Source of the DNA: Rhizobiales bacterium UBA1912
GTDB lineage: Bacteria > Pseudomonadota > Alphaproteobacteria > Rhizobiales > Devosiaceae
Assembly (NCBI GenBank): GCA_002337455.1
Contig: DDGC01000014.1
Location: 200,474-264,473, forward strand
Direction: 5' to 3'
DNA length: 64,000 bases
Shown here: piece by piece, positions 19,141-28,768 of the stretch
How positions within the stretch are numbered: the first letter of the stretch is position 1
How the letters are laid out: each line of letters opens with the position of its first letter
Made by a program: the position numbers and the translations under genes
The notes under the pieces: generated by a model
Database searches by the model: none
The model's input: the letters and a program-made list of their open reading frames with translations, nothing else
Told to the model about the DNA's origin: nothing

Positions 19141-20010
19141 ATGCCCCAGGATCAGATCTCCACCCCCCTCACCAAAGACCAGGCCTACGCCCTGGTCGAC
19201 GCCGTGATGGATCGCGACGACCTGGCCCTCACCGCCTCCGCCCACGAGAACGAAACCACCGGCGAATGGATATTCGAAGCCACCTGCGAAAGCCCGCCCG
19301 ACATCGCTGCATTTGAGGCGCTGGCACGCGAAACGCTCGGCGGAAATGTGGCCTTCGCAATTGATTCCATTGACGAAAATGCCGATTGGGTTACCCACGC
19401 GCTCGAGGGCTTAAAGCCCGTCACAGCGGGCGGATTTTACGTTTATGGCAGCCATGAAACGGGCGCCCTGCCGCGCGGGCTGATCCCCATTCGCATCGAC
19501 GCCGCCCAGGCCTTCGGCACCGGCCATCACGAAACGACTACAGGCTGCCTCGAAGCCATCGAGCGCGTCCTCAAGCGCAAAAAACCCATGCGCCCCATAG
19601 ACATAGGCACCGGCACCGGCATTCTCGCCATCGCCGTCGCCAAGCGCCGCAAACTCCCGGTCATCGCCTCCGACATCGATCCGCTCGCCGTCCGCATCAC
19701 CCTGGAAAACGCCCGCGCCAACGGCGTTGCGCACATGATCGTCGCCGTCGATGCCGCCGGCGTCGACCACACGACCATAAGGGGCAACGCGCCCTACGAT
19801 CTCATCATCGCCAACATTCTGGCCGGGCCGCTGGTGGAGCTTTCGCCCGATATCGGCCGCATCGCCGATCGCGGCGCGGCCATCGTCCTCTCGGGCCTGC
19901 TCAACACCCAGGCGCAGCGCATTATCGCAGCCTATAATCGCCAGGGCATGGTCCTGAAAGACCGCGTCGTCCGCAAGGACTGGACCACGCTGATCCTTGA
20001 AAAAGCATAA
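19141..20010 (+). CDS. prmA: Ribosomal protein L11 methyltransferase
   Basis: 289 residues; start at ATG 19141, where the conserved protein begins (the longer frame from 19081 adds unrelated residues). The N-terminal substrate-binding domain (about 1-90) is followed by the linker and a class-I methyltransferase: AFGTGHHETTTGCLEAIE, SAM-binding DIGTGTGILAIAVAKR, ASDIDPLAVRITLENARANG and the NIL motif in DLIIANILAGPLVEL. It trimethylates lysines and the N-terminus of L11 using SAM. It is a single gene. Confidence 0.93.
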   Translation: MPQDQISTPLTKDQAYALVDAVMDRDDLALTASAHENETTGEWIFEATCESPPDIAAFEALARETLGGNVAFAIDSIDENADWVTHALEGLKPVTAGGFYVYGSHETGALPRGLIPIRIDAAQAFGTGHHETTTGCLEAIERVLKRKKPMRPIDIGTGTGILAIAVAKRRKLPVIASDIDPLAVRITLENARANGVAHMIVAVDAAGVDHTTIRGNAPYDLIIANILAGPLVELSPDIGRIADRGAAIVLSGLLNTQAQRIIAAYNRQGMVLKDRVVRKDWTTLILEKA

Positions 20011-20011
20011 C

Positions 20012-20045
20012 AAAAAGCCCCGGCGGCTGGCATGCCGTAGGGGCT
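20012..20045 (-). terminator. Rho-independent terminator of the 47-residue gene
   Basis: AGCCCC (20016-20021) pairs with GGGGCT (20040-20045), and CGGC with GCCG inside. On the minus strand the stem is followed by TTTTTG. It ends the small minus-strand gene at 20089 and may also stop prmA transcripts coming the other way. Confidence 0.8.
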
Positions 20046-20088
20046 CATGTTCACGGTAGCGATTGGGGCCGTTCAGCCCCAGGCGACT

Positions 20089-20232
20089 CTATTCGGCCGA
20101 GCCCTTTTTGGACGTGCCGAAGTCACACCCGTAAATCCGCGTATAGCGATCGACCTGACGAGCCGCTTCACGGCTGCGGGCTTCGATCATGGCATCGAGT
20201 GCCTTGCGGAAGAAGCTCTTGTCTTCAACCAT
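20089..20232 (-). CDS. Small basic/helical conserved-type protein (47 aa)
   Basis: 47 residues; ATG at 20232 with AAGGAGAG 7 bp upstream, and a good terminator after the stop, which together support a real gene. Sequence MVEDKSFFRKALDAMIEARS followed by REAARQVDRYTRIYGCD and a charged tail: probably one amphipathic helix carrying Arg residues, no membrane segment. I cannot name a family, but the layout resembles small Hyphomicrobiales proteins of unknown role. Confidence 0.65.
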   Translation of the reverse strand: MVEDKSFFRKALDAMIEARSREAARQVDRYTRIYGCDFGTSKKGSAE

Positions 20233-20372
20233 ATCATCTCTCCTTGGTTGGCAAATTCGGGTAACCTTTGCCTTCGAGACAATAGATAGAGCCATTCGCT
20301 TCTGTTAGTTAGGCCTCAAAACGAAACCCAGCCATGCCGGAAGCGCATGGACGGTTAACGAGAAAGCCCATC

Positions 20373-22199
20373 ATGCCCGAATACGCCGCCATCCCAGACG
20401 CCAAATTCCAGACCTTCGACGAAAAGTCCGATCCCGCCCAGGTCGCCCCGCGCCTTGCCGCCCTCCGGTCCACCTTCGCGGGCCAGAAGATCGACGGATT
20501 TCTGATCCCGCGCACCGACGTGCATCAGGGTGAATATGTGCCCGATTGCGATGCGCGCCTCGCCTATATGACCGGCTTTACCGGCTCGGCGGGCATGGCC
20601 GTGGTAACGACCGATCTCGCCGCCCTGTTCGTGGATAGCCGCTATACGCTCCAGGCGCCCGCCCAGACCGATACGGCCGTGGTTTCCATCCACGACACCA
20701 CATCGGTCAATCCCGGCGACTGGATAGCCGAAAACCTGCCCTCCGGTTCCCGCATCGGGTTCGATCCCTGGTTGCACACGCCGGGCCGCCTGGCCTCGAT
20801 CCGCGAGCCGCTGGAAAAGGCAGGCATCGAACTCATCCCGGTCGCCAACCCCATCGATACGATCTGGACCGACCGGCCCATGCCCCCGCAAGGCCCGCTC
20901 GAAGTGCTCGGCAACAACCGTACCGGCAAACCGACCACCGAAAAGCTGGAAGATCTGCGCGCCGCAATGGCAAAGGAAGAGGCCGGTGCCGTCGTCCTGA
21001 CCTTGCCCGAGTCGATTTGCTGGCTGTTCAACATCCGCGGCCGCGACGTCCCCCACAACCCGTTCGTTCTCGGTTTCGCTATCGTCCCGGCCGACGGAAC
21101 CCCCACTCTGTTTGTGGCCGACAACAAGCTCACCGACGAAAATCGCTCGGCCCTGGCCGGCACCGTCGAACTCGCGGGCAAGGACGGATTTGAAGCGGCA
21201 CTCGCGGATCTGGCCAAACAGGGCAGCGCCGTCTGGTTTGACCCGGAAACCGCGCCCGTTCAGGTCAAATCCGTGCTCTCGAATGGCGCAAGGCTGATCG
21301 AAAAGCGCGATCCGGTCCTGCTGCCCAAGGCCAAAAAGAACGATGTCGAACTGGCCGGCATGCGCGAAGCCCACAAGCTGGACGGCATCGCCTTTGCCAA
21401 ATTTCTCGCCTGGTTCGATGAGGCAGCACCGCGCGGCGGCCTGACCGAGATCGACATCGTAAAAGTGCTCGAAGCCTACCGGCGCGAGGAACAGACGGCT
21501 GTGGACGTGAGCTTTGAGACTATCTCAGGCTCGGGCCCCAATGGTGCCATCGTCCATTACCGCGTTTCGGAAAAGACCAACCGCACCCTCGATCCAAGCG
21601 AATTGATGCTCGTCGATTCCGGCGCCCAATATCTCTCGGGCACCACCGACATCACCCGCACCATGGCCACCGGCCCGGTCAGCGCGCAACAAAAGGACCA
21701 TTTCACGCGTGTCCTCAAGGGCATGATCGCCATATCCCGCGCCCGGTTTCCCAAGGGTACCAACGGCGCGCAGATCGACATTCTGGCCCGCCAGTTCCTC
21801 TGGCAGGTCGGCCTCACCTTCAACCACGGCACCGGCCACGGCGTCGGCGCATTCCTGTCGGTCCACGAGGGCCCAGCGGGGATTTCGCCACGCTACACAG
21901 TGCCGTTCGAACCGGGCATGGTCCTGTCCAATGAACCGGGGTACTACCTTGAGGGCCAGTACGGCATCCGCATCGAAAACCTCATCATCGTGCAGGAATG
22001 CGAAGCCGCGCCGGGCTATCTGGACTTCGAGACCCTGACGCTCGCGCCCATCGACCGCCGTCTCGTCGCCGTCGAAATGCTCGAACCGGCCGAACGCGAC
22101 TGGCTCAACGCCTACCACGCCCGCATCGCCCGCGAGATTGGCCCACACCTCGACGACAACGCCCGGCGCTGGCTGGACCAGGCCACAGCACCGCTTTGA
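20373..22199 (+). CDS. pepP: Aminopeptidase P family (Xaa-Pro aminopeptidase)
   Basis: 608 residues from ATG 20373, the long eukaryote-like APP form with two N-terminal creatinase-like domains (about 20-330) and a C-terminal pita-bread domain. Dinuclear metal ligands are in VDSGAQYLSGTTDITRT (two Asp), FNHGTGHGVGAFLSVHE (His), LSNEPGYY (Glu) and YGIRIENL (Glu). It removes N-terminal residues before proline in the cytoplasm. An ATG at 20334 would add 13 non-conserved residues. The symbol is by function; the long form differs from E. coli PepP. Confidence 0.9.
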   Translation: MPEYAAIPDAKFQTFDEKSDPAQVAPRLAALRSTFAGQKIDGFLIPRTDVHQGEYVPDCDARLAYMTGFTGSAGMAVVTTDLAALFVDSRYTLQAPAQTDTAVVSIHDTTSVNPGDWIAENLPSGSRIGFDPWLHTPGRLASIREPLEKAGIELIPVANPIDTIWTDRPMPPQGPLEVLGNNRTGKPTTEKLEDLRAAMAKEEAGAVVLTLPESICWLFNIRGRDVPHNPFVLGFAIVPADGTPTLFVADNKLTDENRSALAGTVELAGKDGFEAALADLAKQGSAVWFDPETAPVQVKSVLSNGARLIEKRDPVLLPKAKKNDVELAGMREAHKLDGIAFAKFLAWFDEAAPRGGLTEIDIVKVLEAYRREEQTAVDVSFETISGSGPNGAIVHYRVSEKTNRTLDPSELMLVDSGAQYLSGTTDITRTMATGPVSAQQKDHFTRVLKGMIAISRARFPKGTNGAQIDILARQFLWQVGLTFNHGTGHGVGAFLSVHEGPAGISPRYTVPFEPGMVLSNEPGYYLEGQYGIRIENLIIVQECEAAPGYLDFETLTLAPIDRRLVAVEMLEPAERDWLNAYHARIAREIGPHLDDNARRWLDQATAPL

Positions 22200-22238
22200 A
22201 TCGGAAAGGGCCGCCTTCCCGGCGGTAGGCCAACCGGC

Positions 22239-23162
22239 ATGGACAAAGATCCGACGCAAGCCCGGAACTGGCCATCGCTCGCCCATCAAATGGCACTCGC
22301 CGAACACCATTTTGGACCGTCCGGCGAGGCCATGATCGCATGCTGGCTGCAAGAGGAAGTCAGGCGCTGCAGCGATCCTGACTTCAGCCGTCTCTTTTTC
22401 GATCATATAGCATTGGAGGGCATCGCCCAGGCAGATTACAATCATCGTCTGATGAGGTCACGGGATGGCACGCTGCTCGGTGGCATACGCTTCTACCGGC
22501 GCAACATCGCCCGCCCTTTTGTCGAAATTATCGCCCACAGCTTTGCCAATCTTGCCTCCCTAAGGGCCGCGGTTGCCTCCGAGTGGCGCAGTTTCAGCCC
22601 AACCCATTTGCGCCTGAATGCTCACGCGCATCGCTTTCCGGCCGCCGACGCCCAATTGGACATATCGATCCATTTCGCCAGCTACCGCGAGCTGTCCAAG
22701 GCGGGTCTTCCACCGATAAGCCTCACCCCGATGTCCGACATCAATGCCGCCGCTGCCGTCGCGACTGGCGTCTATGACCAACTGGCGCTCGAAAACCCCG
22801 AACTCGCAGAAGCGATAGGGCCGGCCGATGCCTCCGACCTTGGAGCCTGCCACGAAAGTGAGGGCCTGTTTGCCGTTCGCGCCACACCTGCCGACCCCTT
22901 GGCGGGCCTTTTGGCAGTACGGCCCGCTACCATCGATTGGATAGAGGGCGACGAGGTCGTTGAGGAACTCATCCTCCCCGAGTGGCGCGGCAAGGGTCTG
23001 GCCGCCTCCGCCCAGCAGACGCTGGGCCGCAGACGGCAAAGGCGAGCAACTGTGCTGATCGGCACGATCGACAGGCTCAACACCGCCTCGCGCCGCACTG
23101 CCTTGCGCGCAGGTCGACCGGAGCGCTTGCGGAAAGTCTTTCTGCCGCTGGAGCGCCCCTGA
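22239..23162 (+). CDS. Putative GNAT-type acyltransferase (divergent)
   Basis: 307 residues. The N-terminal 170 residues are not recognised. The C-terminal part has the GNAT signature: EGDEVVEELILPEWRGKGLA as beta4 plus the acetyl-CoA pyrophosphate loop (R-G-K-G-L-A), then TVLIGTIDRLNTASRRTALRAGR as beta5/alpha4. It starts 39 bp after the aminopeptidase gene and may be co-transcribed. Substrate unknown. Confidence 0.65.
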   Translation: MDKDPTQARNWPSLAHQMALAEHHFGPSGEAMIACWLQEEVRRCSDPDFSRLFFDHIALEGIAQADYNHRLMRSRDGTLLGGIRFYRRNIARPFVEIIAHSFANLASLRAAVASEWRSFSPTHLRLNAHAHRFPAADAQLDISIHFASYRELSKAGLPPISLTPMSDINAAAAVATGVYDQLALENPELAEAIGPADASDLGACHESEGLFAVRATPADPLAGLLAVRPATIDWIEGDEVVEELILPEWRGKGLAASAQQTLGRRRQRRATVLIGTIDRLNTASRRTALRAGRPERLRKVFLPLERP

Positions 23163-23204
23163 GCCCGCCTCCTCAGAACAAGGCAAGGCAAGCAACCTCA
23201 CGCT

Positions 23205-23567
23205 TCAGACTTCCGGCCCCGGCGGCATTTCGTTGCGGCCATCGAGGCGCGCGATATCCAGCGTAAAGACGTCGACGCCCTTAAGGCACCGCGCGTTGAC
23301 CGATATCCTGTCGCGATACCCCGTCCGCAACAGCGCAGTGCCGCAGGTCGGGCAAAAATGGTGTCCACCATCCACGTCGCGCCACAGATAGACCGAAAGC
23401 CTGCGCTTCTGCGTCACGAGCCGCACGGCCTCCACTGGCACCTTCCAGTGAATAAAGCCCGACCGCGCGCAGGTCGAACAATTGCATTCCTCGAGCCGCC
23501 CGAGCTCATGGGACACTTCAAGTTCGATTTCGCCGCAGTGGCAGGAAATCTTTTGGACCTCCGGCAT
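23205..23567 (-). CDS. GFA-family protein (CENP-V/GFA zinc fold)
   Basis: 120 residues. Zinc-binding cysteines are in ISCHCGEIEL (two Cys), CNCSTCARSG (three Cys) and HHFCPTCGTALL (two Cys), as in Gfa glutathione-dependent formaldehyde-activating-like proteins. True Gfa activity is doubtful in most members; a zinc protein binding a small thiol adduct is the safe call. It lies 21 bp downstream of the exported EF-hand protein on the same strand. Confidence 0.88.
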   Translation of the reverse strand: MPEVQKISCHCGEIELEVSHELGRLEECNCSTCARSGFIHWKVPVEAVRLVTQKRRLSVYLWRDVDGGHHFCPTCGTALLRTGYRDRISVNARCLKGVDVFTLDIARLDGRNEMPPGPEV

Positions 23568-23588
23568 GTCCGCGCTCCGTGTATCGTC

Positions 23589-24851
23589 CTAATTGAACCA
23601 GGCGGCGTAATTCCAGATCGAGCCGCCGAACACCGTATTGGCCGCCGCAAAGGATCGCGCATCGGCAATCTCGCCCTCCTTGAGAAAGGGCAAGGCATCG
23701 AGCCCCGTAAACAGTAACACAAAATCAGTCCGCTCTGCCGCCGCGAACCACGCAGCAAGATCGAATCCGAGATCGGCATATCGCCAATGGGGCAGCAGCA
23801 GTTCGCCGCGCAAAATGGCTTCCGAAACGTCCAGCGTCTCGCGCCATGCCCCAACCATCTCCTTGGTCACCGTCATCTGGTCGGCCAACGGCGTTTGATA
23901 GGGAGAGGGAATGAACTCGAGATGATCGTCGGTTTCCGCCAGGATCGCATTCCAGTTCTGGCGCGACAGATCAAGCACGCGGAGCGCTCGGTCCCTGGCG
24001 CCGATCAGCCGGTCGCGATCGATAATCGGCCAGTTGATCGTATGGATCATGGCAATCGCATCGGCCAGCAACGCGTCGCTGTCGCGATCCATGAACAATT
24101 GCCCGCCATTGGGATGGGTCTCCATCGGCAGCCCGGCGCCCGGAAACAACCTGTGCAGCGCCGCATTGAAGAAATCCTCGAAATCATGGGCTAGAAGCAA
24201 GTCCGACTGCGTCGCCAGCACCTGCGAGTACCCCGCCAGCCAGATCGCGTCCGATCCATCGAAGGCGAATGCCGTGGCAGGCAGGCCCAGCTCGGGCGCC
24301 ATGCCTGATCCCATGTCGAGCCGCTGCCCGGCGCCCGCCGCAGTGGCCAGGAACGCACCAACAGATTCCGCTTCGCTCGCCTGCCCATCTCCATCGATAT
24401 CAACGCGGATTTGCGTCACATCGATCTCGACAGCAAAATCCCCTTCCGCCGATGCAAGCAGCGCGGGAATGGCCGCGTCCATGTCGTCGGAGAACGCCTC
24501 CAGATAGCCGCGCAGCTGTTCGTAGGTCAGAGGCTCGGGAACGCGTTCCTCGCCTTCTTCCGCCCAGGCCATCCCGAAAAACGGGCTGACCGCTATTCCC
24601 CGCTCCGGATCGAACCCGTGCGCATATAGCGGCTGTGCAAGATTTTCGATGCCCGAGAACAGCGTCAGGACGCCGACACCAAACGCTGCTTCGGGATCAT
24701 CGTCCGGCAGCGCCTCCATCGCCGCGAGCCCTTCGGCAAGCTGGCCGCCATAGAGATGGCCGCGCAAGATATCGGCAGTGCTCTCTTGCGCAGCGCCGCC
24801 GGTTACCGCGCCGCAAAACAGCAAGCCAGCCATCCAGATTCTGCCCATCAT
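23589..24851 (-). CDS. Exported hypothetical protein with one EF-hand-like loop, overlapping ligA
   Basis: 420 residues. Residues 1-21 (MMGRIWMAGLLFCGAVTGGAA) look like a signal peptide, so it is periplasmic. A canonical 12-residue calcium loop lies at 151-162 (DIDGDGQASEAE: D151, D153, D155, E162). The rest is acidic and helical, with EALPDDDPEAAFGVGVLTLF and NWPIIDRDRLIGARDRALRVLDL; I do not know the family. Its ATG overlaps the ligA stop by ATGA, so its translation is coupled to DNA ligase although the product is exported. Function is unknown. Confidence 0.7.
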   Translation of the reverse strand: MMGRIWMAGLLFCGAVTGGAAQESTADILRGHLYGGQLAEGLAAMEALPDDDPEAAFGVGVLTLFSGIENLAQPLYAHGFDPERGIAVSPFFGMAWAEEGEERVPEPLTYEQLRGYLEAFSDDMDAAIPALLASAEGDFAVEIDVTQIRVDIDGDGQASEAESVGAFLATAAGAGQRLDMGSGMAPELGLPATAFAFDGSDAIWLAGYSQVLATQSDLLLAHDFEDFFNAALHRLFPGAGLPMETHPNGGQLFMDRDSDALLADAIAMIHTINWPIIDRDRLIGARDRALRVLDLSRQNWNAILAETDDHLEFIPSPYQTPLADQMTVTKEMVGAWRETLDVSEAILRGELLLPHWRYADLGFDLAAWFAAAERTDFVLLFTGLDALPFLKEGEIADARSFAAANTVFGGSIWNYAAWFN

Positions 24852-26989
24852 TGGCCCGTCCTCTCAAACCATTCGTCTTCCGAAATCACTTCCACCCCGA
24901 GCCCTTCGGCCTGCTTGAGCTTGCTGCCCGCTCCGGGCCCGGCCACCACAAGGTCGGTCTTGGCAGACACTGAACCCGACACCTTGGCGCCCAGCCGCTC
25001 GGCCATCGCCTTGGCCTCGGTGCGCGACATGCGCTCGAGGCTGCCTGTAAACACAACGGTCTTGCCCGCCACCACGCTGTCGGCGGAAATGTTGACGAAA
25101 TAGTCTTTGGGCTTCACCTCCTCGAGTAGCGCGTCGATGGCCTTCTCGTTGCGCTCATTGGCGAAAAAGCCCGTCACCGACTGCACCACGGTGTCACCGA
25201 CGCCATCGATCCCCAACAGCGTGTCATAGGCTTCCTCATCGCCCTTGCCTGCCCGAAAGGCGATCTCGCGAAACGCTTCGAAGGTCGAGAACGTCTTGGC
25301 AAACAGCGCCGCCGTCGACTCGCCCACATGGCGGATGCCGAGCGCAAAAATGAACCGGTCCAGATCGGGCTCACGCCGCGCGTCGATGGCCGCAAAGAGC
25401 TTTTTGACCGAGGTCTCGCCCCACCCTTCCTGGTCCTTGAGCTTTTTCAGGCTCCTGGCGTCCTGCTCGGCCAGCGTGAAAATATCGGCGGGCTCTTTTA
25501 TAAGCCCCTCGGCGTGAAAAGCGGCAATCTGCTTGTCCCCCAGCCCGTCGATATCGAGCGCATTGCGGGAAACGAAATGCTTGAGATTTTCCACCGCCTG
25601 CGCCGGACAGATGAGCTCTCCCGTACACCGTCGCCGGGCGTCCAGCTTCCCGGTTTTCGGATTGACCTCACGCACCGCTTCGGATTGGCACTCGGGGCAG
25701 ATATGGGGGAACTCAAACGGCTTGGACTCCGCCGGACGCTTCTCGGGCACAACGGCCACGATCTGCGGGATCACGTCCCCCGCCCGCTGCACGATCACCG
25801 TATCGCCCTCGCGAATGTCGTAGCCGTCGCGAATGGTCGCCCCAAAGCTGTCGCGCCCCGCGATATAGTCCTCATTGTGCAGCGTTGCGTTTTCCACAAC
25901 CACGCCGCCCACAGTCACCGGCTGCAGCCGCGCCACCGGCGTCAGCGTGCCCGTACGCCCCACCTGAATGTCGATCCTGTGCAGAATGGTCGTCGCCTGT
26001 TCGGCTGGAAATTTATGCGCGATCGCCCAGCGCGGTGCCCGCGCCACGAATCCCCAGCGCTGCTGCAGATCGAGCTTGTCGAGCTTGTACACAACCCCGT
26101 CGATATCATAGCCAAGCGTTGCCCGTTGCACCTCAATGGACCGGTAATGCTCGAGCAGTTCCTCAACGCTCGTCGTACGGATCATCAGTGGATTGACCAC
26201 AAACCCCCACGCGCCAAGCCGTTGCACCGCCTCATACTGCGTATCGGCGATCGGCGCGCTCACCTGCCCCCAGGCATAAGCAAAGAATTTCAAGTTCCGC
26301 TTGCCGGTAACCGAAGGGTCCTTCTGGCGTAGCGACCCGGCTGCCGTATTGCGCGGATTTACATAATCCTGCCCGCCTTCTTCCGCCGAACGCTTCTTGA
26401 GCGCCGCGAAATCGGCATGGGTCATGTAAACTTCTCCGCGCACCTCGAGCACATCCGGCCACCCCGACCCTGAAAGCATTTTGGGAATATCGGCAATAGT
26501 CCTGAGGTTTTCGGTGATGTCCTCGCCCTCGGTACCGTCGCCTCGCGTGGCACCGCGCACGAAAACACCACTCTCATAGCGCAGCGAGGCCGATAGCCCA
26601 TCGATCTTGGGCTCCGCGGTAAAGGCCAGCTCCAGATCCTTGTCGCGCTCGAAGAATTTTCGCCCCCGCTGAACGAAATCGGCAACATCGGAATCATCGA
26701 ACGCATTGCCCAGCGAGAGCATCGGCACCGCGTGCCGCACCTTGGCGAACCCATCAACCGGCGCGGCGCCCACGCGCTCGGAAAGCGAATCGGCGCGCCG
26801 CAATTTGGGAAACCGCGTCTCGATATCCATGTAGCGACGCCGCGCGGCGTCATATTCGGCGTCCGATATTTCGGGCTTGTCGTGCTGATAATAGGCTCTG
26901 TCGGCCCTCTCGATCACGCCATGCAACCGGTCGAGTTCGCTTTTGGCGTCGTCCAGCGACAGCTCGGCAACCGGCAGATCTATACTCAC
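24848..26989 (-). CDS. ligA: NAD-dependent DNA ligase
   Basis: 713 residues; GTG start at 26989 with GGAGAG upstream. Seals nicks during replication and repair using NAD. Domains in order: Ia (YYQHDKPEISDAEYD), adenylation with the KxDG Lys at 128 (EPKIDGLSAS), OB fold, a zinc finger (CPECQSEA...RRCTGELICPAQ), HhH repeats (DIDGLGDKQIAAF, GIRHVGESTAALFA, LLGIDGVGDTVVQSV) and a C-terminal BRCT (GKTVVFTGSLERMSRTEAKA). Length is usual. It follows recN by 10 bp, so both may share the SOS-controlled transcript. Confidence 0.96.
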   Translation of the reverse strand: MSIDLPVAELSLDDAKSELDRLHGVIERADRAYYQHDKPEISDAEYDAARRRYMDIETRFPKLRRADSLSERVGAAPVDGFAKVRHAVPMLSLGNAFDDSDVADFVQRGRKFFERDKDLELAFTAEPKIDGLSASLRYESGVFVRGATRGDGTEGEDITENLRTIADIPKMLSGSGWPDVLEVRGEVYMTHADFAALKKRSAEEGGQDYVNPRNTAAGSLRQKDPSVTGKRNLKFFAYAWGQVSAPIADTQYEAVQRLGAWGFVVNPLMIRTTSVEELLEHYRSIEVQRATLGYDIDGVVYKLDKLDLQQRWGFVARAPRWAIAHKFPAEQATTILHRIDIQVGRTGTLTPVARLQPVTVGGVVVENATLHNEDYIAGRDSFGATIRDGYDIREGDTVIVQRAGDVIPQIVAVVPEKRPAESKPFEFPHICPECQSEAVREVNPKTGKLDARRRCTGELICPAQAVENLKHFVSRNALDIDGLGDKQIAAFHAEGLIKEPADIFTLAEQDARSLKKLKDQEGWGETSVKKLFAAIDARREPDLDRFIFALGIRHVGESTAALFAKTFSTFEAFREIAFRAGKGDEEAYDTLLGIDGVGDTVVQSVTGFFANERNEKAIDALLEEVKPKDYFVNISADSVVAGKTVVFTGSLERMSRTEAKAMAERLGAKVSGSVSAKTDLVVAGPGAGSKLKQAEGLGVEVISEDEWFERTGQ

Positions 26990-26999
26990 GACTACTCTC

Positions 27000-28673
27000 C
27001 TAAACGCCCACTTCGCGCATCAGCCGCTGCGCCGCCGCCCGCGCTTCTTCGGTAATCGTCGCCCCGGCCAGCATCCGCGCCACCTCCTCGCCGCGCGTCT
27101 CGATGTCGAGCGGCCGGACATGAGTGCGCATGAACGCGCCTTCCTCGATTGCCTGCTTTTCGATCAGCAGATGCGTCAGGGCGCGCGCCGCCACCTGCGG
27201 CGCGTGGGTAACGGTAAGCACCTGCACCGACTGCGCCAGCCGCGCCAGCCGCTTGCCGATGGCATCGGCTACAGCGCCCCCGACCCCTGTATCGATTTCG
27301 TCGAAAATCAGCACCGGCACCGAGCCCTTGTCGGCCAGCACCACCTTGAGCGCCAGCAGGAATCGCGACAGCTCGCCCCCCGAAGCCACCTTCATCATCG
27401 GCCCCGACGCCGTGCCCGGATTGGTCTGCACGTGAAAGGCGATCTGATCGATCCCGTGCGGGGAAACGCGCTCGCCATCCACCTGCCGGTCGACAATGAA
27501 CTTCGCTGCGCCCAGCTTGAGATCGGGCAGTTCGGTCTCGACCGCCTTGCTCAGCGCCTTGGCCGCCTTCTCGCGTGCCTTGGAGAGCTTTTCCGCCGCT
27601 GCCCGATAGACGACGCCAGCTTCCTTAAACTCGGCCTCCAGGACCACCAGCGTCTCTGCGCCCGATTCGAGCGCTTCGATGTCGCCCTCATATTTCGCCA
27701 GCACATCGGCCAGGGCGTCGGCCTCCACCTGGTGCTTGCGCGCTGCGGCCCGCAGGGCGAACAGCCTCTCTTCGACCTGTTCAAGCTCGCGCGGGTCGAA
27801 CGCCATCTCCCGCCGGATCGCTTCCAGCGCCTCGCTGGCCATATCGAGCGCCACCAGCGCCTGATCGACGGCATCGGCCATGGGCGCAAACAGCGCTGCC
27901 TCGGCCTCCGATTTCCGCGTCAGCCGCCGCAACAGCATGGCGAGCGTCGGCCCCGGCGCATTGGTGCCATTGAGGATTTCATCGGCGTCATTGACTTCGC
28001 CCGCCGCCTTCTCAAGCCCCATCAGCCATTGCCTGCGGTCCGAAAGCGTTATTTCCTCACCGACCTCCGGTTTGAGGGCCGATAATTCCTCGACCACATG
28101 GCGCGCATAATCCTCCTCACGCGCCGCCTGCTCCACACGGGCCCGCTGCACATCGACAGCCTTCTGCGCCGCCACCAGCCGCCCATGCGCCTTAGCGACA
28201 GCCGCCAGATCGGCCTCATAGCCGCCAAAGCTGTCCAGCAACACGCGATGGGTTGCCGCATCGACCAGCGCGCGATCGTCATGCTGGCCGTGAATTTCCA
28301 CGAGCAGCGCGCCGATCGACTTCAAAAGCCCGGCTGAAACCGGCTGATCGTTGATAAACGCCCGCGTGCGGCCATCCGCGTGCTGCACGCGCCGCAGGAT
28401 GATCTCGGCATCGTCCTCGATCTCGTTCTCACGCAGCAAAACCCGGGCCGGATGGTCCTCGGGCAGAGCGAGAACCGCCACCACCTGCCCGCTGTCGGCG
28501 CCCTTGCGCACCAGCGCGGCATCCCCCCGGCCGCCCAGCGCCAGCGTCAGCGCGTCGAGCAGGATCGACTTGCCCGCACCCGTCTCGCCCGTCAGAACGG
28601 TCATCCCCGTCTCGAACGCCAGGTCGAGTTGGTCGATCAGAACGATGTTGCGGACCGAAAGCGTGTTCAGCAT
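27000..28673 (-). CDS. recN: DNA repair protein RecN (SMC-like)
   Basis: 557 residues from ATG 28673, where the conserved MLNTLSVRNIVLID begins. Walker A is GETGAGKS (29-36), followed by a long coiled coil through the middle and a C-terminal head with LSRFLLALKVVLAD and LIFDEIDTGVGGAVADAIG (Walker B). It gathers broken DNA ends for RecA-dependent repair. The promoter region carries a direct-repeat LexA box (28769-28783), which fits the known SOS control of recN. Upstream residues of the longer frame are not conserved. Confidence 0.95.
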   Translation of the reverse strand: MLNTLSVRNIVLIDQLDLAFETGMTVLTGETGAGKSILLDALTLALGGRGDAALVRKGADSGQVVAVLALPEDHPARVLLRENEIEDDAEIILRRVQHADGRTRAFINDQPVSAGLLKSIGALLVEIHGQHDDRALVDAATHRVLLDSFGGYEADLAAVAKAHGRLVAAQKAVDVQRARVEQAAREEDYARHVVEELSALKPEVGEEITLSDRRQWLMGLEKAAGEVNDADEILNGTNAPGPTLAMLLRRLTRKSEAEAALFAPMADAVDQALVALDMASEALEAIRREMAFDPRELEQVEERLFALRAAARKHQVEADALADVLAKYEGDIEALESGAETLVVLEAEFKEAGVVYRAAAEKLSKAREKAAKALSKAVETELPDLKLGAAKFIVDRQVDGERVSPHGIDQIAFHVQTNPGTASGPMMKVASGGELSRFLLALKVVLADKGSVPVLIFDEIDTGVGGAVADAIGKRLARLAQSVQVLTVTHAPQVAARALTHLLIEKQAIEEGAFMRTHVRPLDIETRGEEVARMLAGATITEEARAAAQRLMREVGV

Positions 28674-28768
28674 CGCCCCCGCCTCTCCGTTTGGTGGTCC
28701 TGACTGTGTACCCCGCAAGGCACCCCCGCTGCAAACCTCGAACACGAGTTTCGCACCATTGACGATGC

